This document shows positions 10,320 to 22,844 of a stretch of DNA of 64,000 bases, in pieces. The DNA comes from Ophiodon elongatus (Eukaryota > Chordata > Actinopteri > Perciformes > Hexagrammidae). The stretch is from the NCBI GenBank assembly GCA_016806645.1, contig JACSYO010001991.1, positions 16,001-80,000 of the forward strand. The letters run 5' to 3'. The notes under the pieces are model-generated. The model ran no database searches, was not told the DNA's origin, and saw only the letters and a program-made list of their open reading frames with translations. The first letter of the stretch is position 1. Every line of letters starts with the position of its first letter. The position numbers and the translations under genes were made by a program.

Positions 10320-13300
10320 ATGACTCGCATATTTACAAGATGAACATGTATCACATATTTACATGATAAACATGTATCGCATATTTACATGATGAACATG
10401 TATCACATATTTACATGATGAACATGTATCACATATTTACATGATAAACATGTATCACATATTTACATGATGAACATGTATCATATTTACATGAACATGT
10501 ATCAGATATTTACATAAACATGTATCAGATATTTACATAAACATGTGTCAGATATTTACATAAACATGTATCAGATCTTTACATAAACATGTGTCAGATA
10601 TTTACATAAACATGTATCAGATATTTAAATAAACATGTGTCGGATATCTACATGATGAACATGTATCAGATATTTACATGATGAACATGTATCACATATT
10701 TACATGATGAACATGTAAATATATCACATATTTACATGATGAACATGTATCAGATATTTACATAAACATGTATCACATATTTACATGATAAACATGTATC
10801 ACATATTTACATGATGAACATGTATCAGATATTTACATGATGAACATGTATCAGATATTTACATGATAAACATCTATCACATATTTACATGATGAACATG
10901 TATCACATATTTACATGATAAACATGTATCACATATTTACATGATGAACATGTATCAGATATTTACATGATAAACATCTATCACATATTTACATGATGAA
11001 CATGTATCACATATTTACATGATAAACATGTATCACATATTTACATGATGAACATGTATCACATATTTACATGATGAACATGTATCACATATTTACATGA
11101 TAAACATGTATCACATATTTACATGATGAACATGTATCAGATATTTACATGATAAACATCTATCACATATTTACATGATGAACATGTATCATATTTACAT
11201 GAACATATATCACATATTTACATGATGAACATGTATCATATTTACATGAACATGTATCAGATATTTACATAAACATGTATCAGATATTTACATAAACATG
11301 TATCAGATATTTACATAAACATGTGTCAGATATTTACATAAACATGTATCAGATATTTACATAAACATGTGTCAGATATTTACATAAACATGTATCAGAT
11401 ATTTAAATAAACATGTGTCGGATATCTACATGATGAACATGTATCAGATATTTACATGATGAACATGTATCACATATTTACATGATGAACATGTAAATAT
11501 ATCACATATTTACATGATGAACATGTATCAGATATTTACATAAACATGTATCACATATTTACATGATCAACATGTATCACATATTTACATGATAAACATG
11601 TATCACATATTTACATGATGAACATGTATCACATATTTACATGATGAACATGTATCACATATTTACATGATAAACATGTATCACATATTTACATGATGAA
11701 CATGTATCATATTTACATGAACATGTATCAGATATTTACATAAACATGTATCAGATATTTACATAAACATGTGTCAGATATTTACATAAACATGTATCAG
11801 ATATTTACATAAACATGTGTCAGATATTTACATAAACATGTATCAGATATTTAAATAAACATGTGTCGGATATCTACATGATGAACATGTATCAGATATT
11901 TACATGATGAACATGTATCACATATTTACATAAACATGTATCACATATTTACATGATGAACATGTATCAGATATTTACATAAACATGTGTCAGATATTTA
12001 CATGATAAACATCTACCACATATTTACATGATAAACATGTATCACATATTTACATGATGAACATGTATCACATATTTACATGAACATGTATCAGATATTT
12101 ATGTACATGAACATGTATCAGATATTTACATAAACATGTGTCAGATATTTACATGATAAACATCTACCACATATTTACATGATAAACATGTATCACATAT
12201 TTACATGATGAACATGTATCACATATTTACATGAACATGTATCAGATATTTACATAAACATGTATCAGATATTCATATGAACATGTATCAGATATTTACA
12301 TAAACATGTCGGATATCTACATGATGAACATGTATCAGATATTTACATAAACATGTCAGATATTTACATAAACATGTATCAGATATTTACATAAACATGT
12401 GTCAGATATTTACATGATAAACATCTGTCACATATTTACATGATAAACATGTATCACATATTTACATGATAAACATGTATCACATATTTACATGATGAAC
12501 ATGTATCACATATTTACATGATGAACATCTATCACATATTTACATGATAAACATGTATCACATATTTACATGATAAACATGTATCACATATTTACATGAT
12601 AAACACGTATCAGATATTTACATGATAAACATGTATCACATATTTACATGTATCATTTACATAAACATGTATCACATATTTACATGAACATGTATCAGAT
12701 ATTTATGTACATGAACATGTATCACATATTTACATAAACATGTCAGATATTTACATAAACATGTATCAGATATTCACATGAACATGTATCAGATATTTAC
12801 ATAAACATGTGTCAGATATTTACATAAACATGTATCAGATATTTACATAAACATGTCGGATATCTACATGATGAACATGTATCAGATATTTACATAAACA
12901 TGTATCAGATATTTACATGAACATGTATCAGATATTTACATGATGAACATGTATCAGATATTTACATGATGAACATGTATCACATATTTACATGATGAAC
13001 ATGTATCAGATATTTACATGATGAACATGTATCAGATATTTACATGATGAACATGTATCACATATTTACATGATGAACATGTAAATATATCACATATTTA
13101 CATGATGAACATGTATCACGTATTTACATGATGAACATGTATCACATATCTACATGATGAACATGTATCACATATTTACATGATGAACATGTAAATATAT
13201 CACATATTTACATGATGAACATGTATCACATATTTACATGATGAACATGTATCACATATCTACATGATGAACATGTATCACATATTTACATGATGATTAT

Positions 13301-14436
13301 ATATTACATATTTACATGATGAACATGTATCACATATTTACATGATTATATATCACATATTTACATAAACATGTATCACATATTTACATAAACATGTATC
13401 ACATATTTACATAAACATGTGTCAGATATTTACATGATAAACATCTATCACATATTTACATGATAAACATGTATCACATATTTACATGATAAACATGTAT
13501 CACATATTTACATGATGAACATGTATCAGATATTTACATGATAAACACGTATCAGATATTTACATGATAAACATGTATCACATATTTACATGTATCATAT
13601 TTACATAAAGATGTATCACATATTTACATGAACATGTATCAGATATTTATGTACATGAACATGTATCAGATATTTACATAAACATGTATCAGATATTCAC
13701 ATGAACATGTATCAGATATTTACATAAACATGTGTCAGATATTTACATAAACATGTATCAGATATTTACATAAACATGTCGGATATCTACATGATGAACA
13801 TGTATCAGATATTTACATAAACATGTATCAGATATTTACATAAACATGTATCAGATATTTACATAAACATGTGTCAGATATCTACATGATGAACATGTAT
13901 CACATATTTACATGATGAACATGTATCACATATTTACATGATGAACATGTATCACATATTTACATGATTATATATCACATATTTACATGATGATTATATA
14001 TCACATATTTACATGATGAACATGTATCACATATTTACATGATTATATATCACATATTTACATGATGATTATATATCACATATTTACATGATGAACATGT
14101 ATCACATATTTACATAAACATGTATCACATATTTACATGATGAACATGTATCACATATTTACATGATAAACATGTATCACATATTTACATGATGAACATG
14201 TATCACATATTTACATAAACATGTATCACATATTTACATGATGAACATGTATCACATATTTACATGATGAACATGTATCACATATTTACATAAACATGTA
14301 TCACATATTTACATGATGAACATGTATCACATATTTACATAAACATGTATCACATATTTACATGATGAACATGTATCACATATTTACATAAACATGTATC
14401 ACATATTTACATAAACATGTATCACATATTTACATG
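10320..14436. repeat. 4.1-kb 26-bp minisatellite with internal dyad
   Basis: More than 150 units of 23-27 bp, canonical ATCACATATTTACATGATGA followed by ACATGT. Variants TTTACATAAACATGTATCAG and TTATATATCACATA recur in blocks. Each canonical unit has a perfect six-base inverted repeat, TACATG and CATGTA, around ATGAA. Confidence 0.96.
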
Positions 14437-14806
14437 AAGTTGTGAGATTTTTAATAAGAAAACTGATTTAATCCTGTAATGTTTTGAATAGGGTTAGAGT
14501 GCAAGATTATTTATAAGATTATGATTATTTAAATGCAATAACGTTTTTAATTTTTTGATTGTTTTATTCAGGAGTTTATTCCTGGAAGATAAAGATATTT
14601 TTTTAATACATTCTGTTTACAGATTTAATAATCTGTTTGGGTGTCCAGACATCTCCAGAGCTTTGTCATATTTGGTGCAATATGGACATTAAATGTTCAA
14701 AATGAATAAACTTTGAATGAAGCCATAGCTCTCTGTAGCGGAGGAGGCGGAGCTTCAGAGTCCAGCATGTCGTACTCAGCTGTTCTTCAGCGGCTCCTTG
14801 ACTTGA
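14437..14806. other. Unique spacer, nothing recognised
   Basis: AT-rich single-copy DNA between the 26-bp and 15-bp arrays. A frame opening at 14713 owes its length to the next array. Confidence 0.5.
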
Positions 14807-16585
14807 TATATCAACGTTACAACCAACAACGTTACAATCAACAACGTTACAACCAACAACGTTACAACCAACAACGTTACAACCAACAACGTTTCAACCA
14901 ACAACGTTACAACCAACAACGTTACCAACAACGTTTCAACCAACAACGTTACAATCAATGTTTCAACCAACAACGTTACAACCAACAACGTTACAATCAA
15001 CGTTTCAACCAACAACGTTACAACCAACAACGTTACAACCAACAACGTTACAATCAACGTTTCAACCAACAACGTTACAATCAATGTTTCAACCAACAAC
15101 GTTACAACCAACAACGTTTCAACCAACAACGTTACAACGTTACAACCAACAACGTTACCAACAACGTTTCAACCAACAACGTTACAATCAATGTTTCAAC
15201 CAACAACGTTACAACCAACAACGTTACAATCAACGTTTCAACCAACAACGTTACAACCAACAACGTTACAACCAACAACGTTACAATCAACGTTTCAACC
15301 AACAACGTTACAATCAATGTTTCAACCAACAACGTTACAACCAACAACGTTACAATCAACAACGTTACCAACAACGTTTCAACCAACGTTTCAACCAACA
15401 ACGTTTCAACCAACAACGTTACAACCAACAACGTTACAACCAACAACGTTACAACCAACAACGTTTCAACCAACGTTACAACCAACAACGTTACAACCAA
15501 CAACGTTACCAACAACGTTTCAACAAACAACATTACAACCAACAACGTTACAACCAACAACGTTACCAACAACGTTTCAACAAACAACGTTACAACCAAC
15601 AACGTTACAATCAACGTTACCAACAACGTTACAACCGTTACAACCAACAATGTTACAATCAACAACGTTACAATCAACAACGTTACAATCAACAATGTTA
15701 CCAACAACATTACAACCAACAACATTACAACGTTACCAACAACGTTACAATCAACGTTACAACCAACAACGTTACAACCAACAACGTTTCAAATAACAAT
15801 GTTACAACTAATAACGTTACAATCAACAACGTTACCAACGTTTCAACCAACAACGTTACAACCAACAACGTTACAACCAACGTTTCAAATAACAACGTTA
15901 GAACCAATAACGTTACAACCAACAACGTTACAACCAACAACGTTACAACCAACAACGTTACCAACAACGTTACAACCAACAACGTTACAACCAACAACGT
16001 TACAACCAATGTTTCAACCAACAACGTTTCAACCAACAACGTTACAACCAACGTTACAATCAACAACGTTACAACCAACAACGTTACAACCAACAACGTT
16101 TCAACCAACAACGTTTCAACCAACAACGTTACAACCAACAACGTTACAACCAACAACGTTACCAACAACGTTTCAACCAACAACGTTACAACCAACAACG
16201 TTACAATCAACGTTTCAACCAACAACGTTACAATCAATGTTTCAACCAACAACGTTACAACCAACAACGTTACAACCAACAACGTTACAACCAACAACGT
16301 TACAATCAACAACGTTACCAACAACGTTTCAACCAACGTTTCAACCAACAACGTTTCAACCAACAACGTTACAACCAACAACGTTACAACCAACAACACC
16401 AACAACGTTACAACCAATAACGTTACAACCAACGTTACAACCAACAACGTTACAACCAACAACACCAACAACGTTACAACCAATAACGTTACAACCAACA
16501 ACGTTACAACCAACAACGTTACAACCAACAACGTTACAACCAACAACGTTACGAACCAGATTAAAACCAACAACGTTACAACCAG
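14807..16585. repeat. 1.8-kb 15-bp minisatellite of AACGTT palindromes
   Basis: About 115-120 units of the type ACAACCAACAACGTT, with 12-bp and 9-bp deletion variants and T-for-A changes giving AACGTTTC. Each unit carries the palindrome AACGTT with one CpG. Frames of 640 and 563 codons (NQQRY-, TNNVT- and LQPTT-like peptides) arise because neither unit length nor variants create stops. Confidence 0.96.
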
Positions 16586-17067
16586 CCATCTCTCCAAAGG
16601 GAGACTGCACTCGTTCCTCATTAATGCAGGAGTAGCTCCTGAACTTTGACTCTATTTACAAGGTCACTTTTTAGTTTTTGGTAAAGATAGCGAGATATAA
16701 GTACCACGTATCACTTTGTATTCATCTGAAGTGATGACGTCTTACACAGGAAGGAGGAGGAAATGGAGACGAGTCATGAAACGTGACGTGACGTGATCTC
16801 TGACGTAGTACGGTAAGCGTATTGCCTCACTTCCGGTTGCCAGCGTGTCTGTTGTCCGATAGCTTACTTTCACAGCTCCAGCTAAACCGAGTTAATTGTG
16901 TGATATTGTGTGATATTCTTTAGTACAAGCGGCTAAATTACCTGCTGTACATCTTAAACACTAATATCACCTTCTTGTAGCGGCTTCTCGCTTAATCCTA
17001 CAGTTCTATTTACACTTTGTTTGGTTTCTCTAACGGTAGCCACCGTACTCTAAATTAGCAGCTAGCG

Positions 17068-17960
17068 ATGGCTTCCCTCTCTCCCTCTCCTTCTCCCCCT
17101 TGCTCAGTGTGTCACATGCTTAGCCAGTCCTCTGCCTCCCTTAATGATAATGATACATGTAATAAGTGTAGTTTGTTTGCTAGGGTGGAGGCGAGGCTCA
17201 GTGAGTTAGAGGCACGGCTCCGCACCATGGAAGCTCAGTCGTTAGCAACAGTAGTTAGCTACAGTAGTTAGCCTGCCCACTCCCATAGTCGGTGCGGGCC
17301 AACCAGCCGTAGCTTCAGCTAGCTGTTCCCCGGCAGCCCCCGAGCAGCCGGGTGGCTGGGTAACTGAGCGAAGGAAGCAGAAGTCAAAGCAGAAGCACAC
17401 GGTGCACCACCAACCTCTTCACGTTTCTAACCGGTTCTCCCCACTCGGTGAGACACCCGCTGAGGAACCGACTCTGGTTATAGGTAGCTCCATAGTCAGA
17501 AACATGAAGATAGCGAAGCCAGGGGTCACAGTCACATGCATTCCGGGGGCCAGAGCGGGCGACGTTGAGTCCTATTTAAAACTGCTGGCTAAGGATAAAC
17601 GTAAATACAGTAAGATTGTAATACACGTCGGTGGTAATGACTCCCGAATCCGACACTCGGAGGTCACTAAAGTTAATGTGGCATCGGTGTGTTCATACGC
17701 CAAAACAATGTCGGACACCGTAGTTTTCTCTGGCCCTCTCCCAAATTTGGTGAATGATGAGATGTATAGCCGCATGTCATCATTCAACCGCTGGTTGTCG
17801 AGGTGGTGTCCAGCAAACAATGTGGGCTTCGTTGATAATTGGGAGACTTTCTGGGGAAACCTGATCTGATTAGGAGAGACGGCATTCATCCCACGTTGGA
17901 TGGAGCGGATCTCATTTCTGCAAATCTGACCAACTTTGTTTGGGGACCTAATCCATGACA
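17068..17960 (+). pseudogene. LINE ORF1 with SGNH/esterase-like domain, frameshifted
   Basis: The first frame (17068-17271) starts MASLSPSPSPP, has paired cysteines (CSVCH, CNKCS) and a charged coiled-coil-like stretch (ARVEARLSELEARL), then stops. A second frame (17402-17869) encodes LVIGSSIVRNMK and HVGGNDSR, matching SGNH blocks I and III. A one-base shift near 17850 then gives RRDGIHPTLDG, matching block V (Asp-His). CR1/L2-type ORF1 proteins carry such esterase domains. Three frames are needed to read it, so it is inactive. Confidence 0.8.
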
Positions 17961-18059
17961 ACCCAGAGTTCAGACCAGGAAGCAGAAGCAGAGTTGTAGT
18001 CTTACACCCTTCTCTGCACTTCCATTAGAGCCTTGTTCTTAGTCTTTCACATCCAACCT

Positions 18060-18463
18060 GGAAAACAATACAGCCAATTCTATTTGTTATAGTGTACCGG
18101 GCCCCTGGTCCGTATTCTGAATTTCTATCTGATTTTTCAGAGTTTTTATCAAGTTTAGTTCTTAAAACAGATAAAGTAATTATTGTAGGTGACTTTAATA
18201 TTCACGTGGATGTCGATAATGATAGCCTTAGTACTGCGTTTATCTCATTATTAGATTCAATCGGCTTCTGTCAGAGTGTACAGAAACCCACTCACTGTTT
18301 TAACCACACCCTCCACCTTATTCTTGCATATGGAATTAAAATAGAACATCTAATAGTTTTTCCACAGAACCCTTTTATCAGACCATTACCTCATAACTTT
18401 CGAGTTGATACTACCAGAGTGTACACCGTTAGGCAAAAGTTTTTACACCAGATGTCTATCTGA
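18060..18463 (+). pseudogene. LINE endonuclease remnant
   Basis: The readable part begins YRAPGPYSEFLSDF and contains VIIVGDFNIHVD, the GDFN metal-site motif of apurinic-like LINE endonucleases, then QKPTHCFNHTL. The first half of the domain is not found between ORF1 and this piece, so a deletion is inferred. Confidence 0.8.
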
Positions 18464-18719
18464 CAGCTGTAGCTACATTTAAAGAAGCGATTCCATCTGT
18501 ATTTAATTCAATACCATGTCTCAATATAACAGAGGACTCCTGTACTAACTTTAGTCTGTCTTCAATATAACAGAGGACTCCTGTACTAACTTTAGTCCGT
18601 CCCAGATTGATCATCTCGTCGATAGTGCTACAGGCTCACTGAGACTGACACTAGACTCTATAGCTCCTCTAAAAAAGAAGATAATAAAACAGGAGGTTCG
18701 CTCCATGGTATAACCCTCA

Positions 18720-20454
18720 AACCCGCAAAATAAAACAAACATTGCGAAAGCTTGAAAGGATATGGCGTTCCATCAATTTAGAAGAATCTGGGTTAGTTTG
18801 GCGAGATAGTCTTAAAACATATAAGAAGGCCCTCCGTAATGCCAGAGCAGCCTATTACTCATCAATAATAGAGAAAAATAAGAACAACCCCAGGTTTCTC
18901 TTCAGCTCTGTAGCCAGGCTGACACAGAGTCACAGCTCTGTTGAGCCGTGTATTCCTATAGACCTCAGTAGTAATGACTTCATGAGCTTCTTCAATGATA
19001 AGATTCTAACTATTAGAGACAAGATTAATAATCTCTTGCCCTCAACCAGTACCGATCTATCCTTGGAGGCAGCTATAAACCTGATATATGTTTGGACGGC
19101 TTCTCTCTCATCGACTTTAAAAAATGGTCTTTAACAATTTCCTCTTCTAAATCTTCTACCTGTCTCTTGGACCCCGTCCCGACGAGGCTGCTTAAAGAAG
19201 TTTTACCTTTGATTGGCACCTGTCTGCTGGATATTATCAATCTGTCTTTACTAACAGGCAATGTACCACAGTCCTTCATAGTATTACCTTTAGTTAGTAC
19301 CTCTACTAGATATTATCAATCTGTCTTTACTAACAGGCAATGTACCACAGTCCTTCATAGTATTACCTTTAGTTAGTACCTCTACTAGATATTATCAATC
19401 TGTCTTTACTAACAGGCCATGTACCACAGTCTTTTAAAGTATTACCTTTAGTTAGTACCTCTCCTAGATATTATCAATCTGTCTTTACTAACAGGCCATG
19501 TACCACAGTCTTTTAAAGTATTACCTTTAGTTAGTACCTCTACTAGATATTATCAATCTGTCTTTACTAACAGGCCATGTACCACAGTCCTTCATAGTAT
19601 TACCTTTAGTTAGTACCTCTACTAGATATTATCAATCTGTCTTTACTAACAGGCCATGTACCACAGTCTTTTAAAGTAGCTGTGATTAAGCCTCTTCTCA
19701 AGAAGCCCACTCTTGATCCAGAGGTGTTGGCTAACTATAGATCTCTAACCTTCCCTTCCTCTCTAAGATCCTTGAGAAAGTAGTTGCAAATCAGTTATGT
19801 GACTTTCTACATAACAATAGTTTATTCGAGGATTTTCAGTCAGGATTTAGAAAACACCACAGCACAGAGACAGCACTGGTGAAAATGACTAATGACCTTC
19901 TAATTGCATCAGATAAAGGACTTGTCTCTGTTCTGGTCTTGTTAGACCTTAGTGCTGCATTCGACACCATTGACCATCACATCTATTACAGAGATTAGAA
20001 CATTTGATTGTCATTAAAGGCACCGCACTAAGCTGTTTTAAGTCCTATTTATCAGATCGATCTCAATTTGTATATGTAAACGATGAAACCTCGATTACCA
20101 CCAACGTCAGTCACGGAGTTCCACAAGGTTCTGTGCTTGGACCAATCTTATTCACCTTATATATGCTTCCTTTGGGTAATATTATCAGAAGACACTCCAT
20201 AGACTTTCATTGTTATGCTGATGATACTCAATTATATATATCGATCAAGCCAGACAAAAGCAACCAGCTTGCTAAACTTCAAGCATCTTAAAGATATAAA
20301 AACATGGATGACCTGCAACTTCCTGATGTTAAACTCAGACAAAACTGAAGTTATTTTACTAGGCCCAGAACACCTCCGGAATCAACTATCTAATGATATA
20401 GTTTCTCTAGATGACATTGCCCTGGCATCCAGCATCACCGTAAAGAATCTCTGA
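18720..20454 (+). pseudogene. LINE reverse transcriptase, broken
   Basis: Fragments in several frames give KTYKKALRNARAAYYSS (spacer before RT), FSDFQSGFRKHHSTETAL-like sequence near 19830, DLSAAFDTIDHH near 19950, SHGVPQGSVLGPILF near 20112 and CYADDTQLY near 20213. YADD is the catalytic motif. A 79-bp unit repeated six times (19230-19680) interrupts the domain and shifts frame. Confidence 0.85.
19230..19680. repeat. 79-bp x6 tandem duplication inside the LINE RT
   Basis: The string CTTTACTAACAGG recurs at 79-bp steps (the AACAGG core at 19253, 19332, 19411, 19490, 19569 and 19648) with a few substitutions between copies. 79 is not a multiple of three, so each copy shifts the frame. Confidence 0.93.
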
Positions 20455-20659
20455 GTTGTCTTTGATCAGGACTTGTCCTTTAACTCTCACGTAAAACTAA
20501 TCTCACGCCTTCTTCCACCTCCGTAACATTTAAATAATCAGACACATCCTGTCTCAAAGAGATGCAGAAACATGAGTTAATGCATTTGTTACTTCTAGAC
20601 TGGACTACTGTAACTCCTTATTATCAGGCTGCTCTAATAAGTCTCTTAAATCTCTCCAG

Positions 20660-21169
20660 TTGATCCAGAATGCTGCAGCTCGTGTACTAACAACAACTAA
20701 GAGAAGAGATCATATTACTCCTGTATTAGCTTCTCTTCACTGGCTCCCTGTAAAATCCAGAGTCGAATTTAAAATCCTTCTCCTCACCTACAAAGCCTTA
20801 ATTGGTGGGGCACCGTCATATCTTAAGGATCTCATAGTACCATATTACCCCACTACAGAGCTCATAGTACCATATTACCCCACTAGAGAGCTCATAGTAC
20901 CATATTACCCCACTAGAGAGCTCATAGTACCATATTACCCCACTAGAGAGCTCATAGTACCATATTACCCCATTAGAGAGCTGCGCTCACTGAATGCAGG
21001 GCTGCTTGTGGTTCCTAGAGTCTTAAAAAGTAGGATGGGAGCCAGAGCCTACAGTTATCAAGCTCCTCTTCTATGGAACCAGCTTCCACTTTCAGTCCGG
21101 GGGGCAGACACAGTGACCACATTTAAGAGTAGACTTAAGACTTTCCTCTTTGATAGCGCTTATAGTTAG
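20660..21169 (+). pseudogene. LINE ORF2 C-terminal region
   Basis: An open frame of 169 codons containing RRDHITPVLASLHWLPVKSR and YKALIGGAPSYL, then five LIVPYYPTRE-like decapeptides, then GARAYSYQAPLLWNQLP. The flanking parts match the C-terminal end of fish L2-type LINE ORF2. The decapeptides come from a local 30-bp duplication. Confidence 0.8.
20832..20982. repeat. 30-bp x5 in-frame repeat in LINE ORF2
   Basis: Five units containing CTCATAGTACCATATTACCC. As 30 is a multiple of three, the frame survives. Confidence 0.93.
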
Positions 21170-21325
21170 GGCTGGCTCAGGTTCATAGTTAGGGCTGGCT
21201 CAGGTTTATAGTCAGGGCTGGTTCAGGTTTATAGTTAGGGCTGGGTCAGGTTTATAGTTAGGGCTGGCTCAGGTTTATAGTTAGGGGCTGGTTCAGGTTT
21301 ATAGTTAGGGGCTGGCTCAGGTTTG
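21163..21325. repeat. ~25-bp array in the LINE 3'UTR
   Basis: About seven units containing TTATAGTTAGGGCTGGCTCA. The same unit, inverted, forms an array in the LINE fragment at 46560-46925, so it belongs to the element family. Confidence 0.92.
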
Positions 21326-22139
21326 CCCTGGTCCATTCTTTCCAGCCCCTTGATATGCTGCTATAGGCCTAGACTGCTGGGGGACAACTTAGGATACACT
21401 GAGCTCCTCTATCCTTTTCTCTCTCTCCTTCTGTATGAATTCATGTTCTATAAATGCACATTACTAACTCTACTTCTTCCCCCGGAGTCTTTGTGCTTTC
21501 TCGCCTCGCAGGTTTCCACGAATCGTGGTTGCATCTGGACCCTGGTCCTGCCTCCTGCCTCCTGGTTCCTGGCTCCTGGTTCCTGGCTCCTGGTTCCTTC
21601 CGTGGACCTGCTGACGCACATTCTTTTCTATTTTACCTTCTGTATGAATTCATGCACCATAAATGCACATTACTAACTCTGCTCCATCCCTGAGGTCTTT
21701 GTGTCTTCTCGCCTCGCAGGTTTCTGTGGATCGTGGTTAAATCTGGACCCTGGTCCTGGTCCTGCTGTGGTCCTCCCCGTCACCTACTGCTACTATTACA
21801 TGAATCATTTCTGTCATGTGAATTGAACGTGTTGTAACTCTGTTATGCTGTTCATTCTGATCACATGACATCTATTTTACTCTGTCCATTCTGGGAGAGG
21901 GATCCTCCTCTGCTGCTCTCCTGAAGGTTTCTTCCATTTTTCTCCCTGTTGAAAGGGTTTTTTTTGGGGGAGTTTTTCCTGAGTCGATGAGGTTCTGGGA
22001 CAGAGGATGTCGTTGTGTACAGATTGTAAAGTCCTCTGAGACAAATTTGTAATTTGTGATTTTGGGCTATACAAAAATAAATTGAATTGAATTGAAACAT
22101 CAAGTTTATTGGGTTTCACAGAAATGTATTTTTATTCTC

Positions 22140-22500
22140 AGGTTGCCCCTCAGATTTCTCTCTGAAGGACCTGGTCTCCGGACCTGGTCTCTGTGAAGGA
22201 CCTGATCCCTGAACCTGGTCCCTGTGAAGGACCTGGTTAAATAAGTTTAATAATAAGTTTAATAATAAGTTAAATAAAGTTAGATAATAAGTTAAATAAT
22301 AAGTTTAATCATAGTTAAATAATAAATTAAATAATAAGTTTAATAATAGTTACATAATAAATGTAATAAGTTAAATAATAGTTAAATAAGAACTTTAATA
22401 ATCATTAAATAATACATGTAATAAGTTAAATAATAACTTTAATAATAAGCTAAATACTAGTTAAATAATAACTTTAATAATAAGTTTAATCATGTAAACC
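22140..22500. repeat. Short GGACCTGGT and AT-rich simple repeats
   Basis: A few GGACCTGGTCYCNG units (22160-22235) are followed by about 260 bp of degenerate AAATAATAAGTTTAATAAT sequence between the LINE and the tnpo3 promoter. Confidence 0.8.
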
Positions 22501-22632
22501 AACAGATAAACGGTGTCTCCTCTGAAAGAGTCCCGTATTAAGTGCCCCCGTCATCACAGAGCGGAACTGATGTTGGAGCCTGTGTTTCCTGCCGGGCCGT
22601 GATCGCGGTTGCACGCGGGAAGCCTGTGCGAG

Positions 22633-22659
22633 ATGGCGGTCGACACACAGACCGTGTAG
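22633..22659 (+). promoter_or_regulatory. tnpo3: uORF and YY1-like GAGATGGCGG in the tnpo3 leader
   Basis: GAGATGGCGG resembles the YY1 element (AAGATGGCGGC) often found at transcription starts of housekeeping genes. Its ATG opens an eight-codon upstream ORF (MAVDTQTV, stop 22657) that ends 65 bp before the tnpo3 ATG. Whether the site lies inside the transcript is not shown by sequence alone. Confidence 0.45.
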
Positions 22660-22724
22660 GACTCTGAGATCCGCCGTGCTAGTTAACTTTCTGCCTTATC
22701 TCATCCCTGCTTGTGACGTGACTC

Positions 22725-22844
22725 ATGGAGGGGGGCAAACCGAACCTGGCCCTGGTCTACCAGGCGGTCCAGGCCCTGTACCACGACCCGGACCCGGCCG
22801 GGAAGGAGCGAGCCTCCGTGTGGCTCGGGGAGCTCCAGAGATCG
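22725..22844 (+). CDS. tnpo3: tnpo3 exon 1
   Basis: Residues 1-40, start of the RanGTP-binding importin N-terminal region. Donor TCG|GTAAGA, phase 0. The surrounding sequence is GC-rich, as expected for a housekeeping promoter. Confidence 0.97.

Larger units (their letters stand above)
16700..22098 (+). mobile_element. Degenerate L2-like (Maui-type) LINE
   Basis: A long non-LTR retrotransposon copy lies in plus orientation, between the arrays and the tnpo3 promoter. In order it has a GC-richer leader (about 16750-17067), ORF1 with a coiled-coil-like start and an SGNH/esterase-like domain (17068-17960), an endonuclease remnant with GDFNIH (about 18060-18460), a reverse transcriptase region (about 18740-20450) with LSAAFDTIDHH, GVPQGSVLGP and YADDTQLY, a C-terminal piece to 21169, and a 3'UTR ending in TTGAATTGAATTGAA. 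The element is dead: frameshifts and stops split both ORFs, the N-terminal half of the endonuclease is missing and internal tandem duplications disrupt the RT. The ATTGA tail and RT motifs suggest the L2 clade; the exact family is not determined. The 5' boundary is approximate and no target-site duplication could be fixed. Confidence 0.88.

Noticed and set aside
10320..14436. Centromeric satellite
   Set aside because: The unit is only 26 bp, the array is 4 kb long and sits between ordinary genes. Nothing suggests a centromere.
14713..16649. Frames of 640 and 563 codons that look like Asn/Gln-rich prion-like or Thr/Asn-rich surface proteins
   Set aside because: They are translations of the 15-bp array, open on both strands and in several frames at once.
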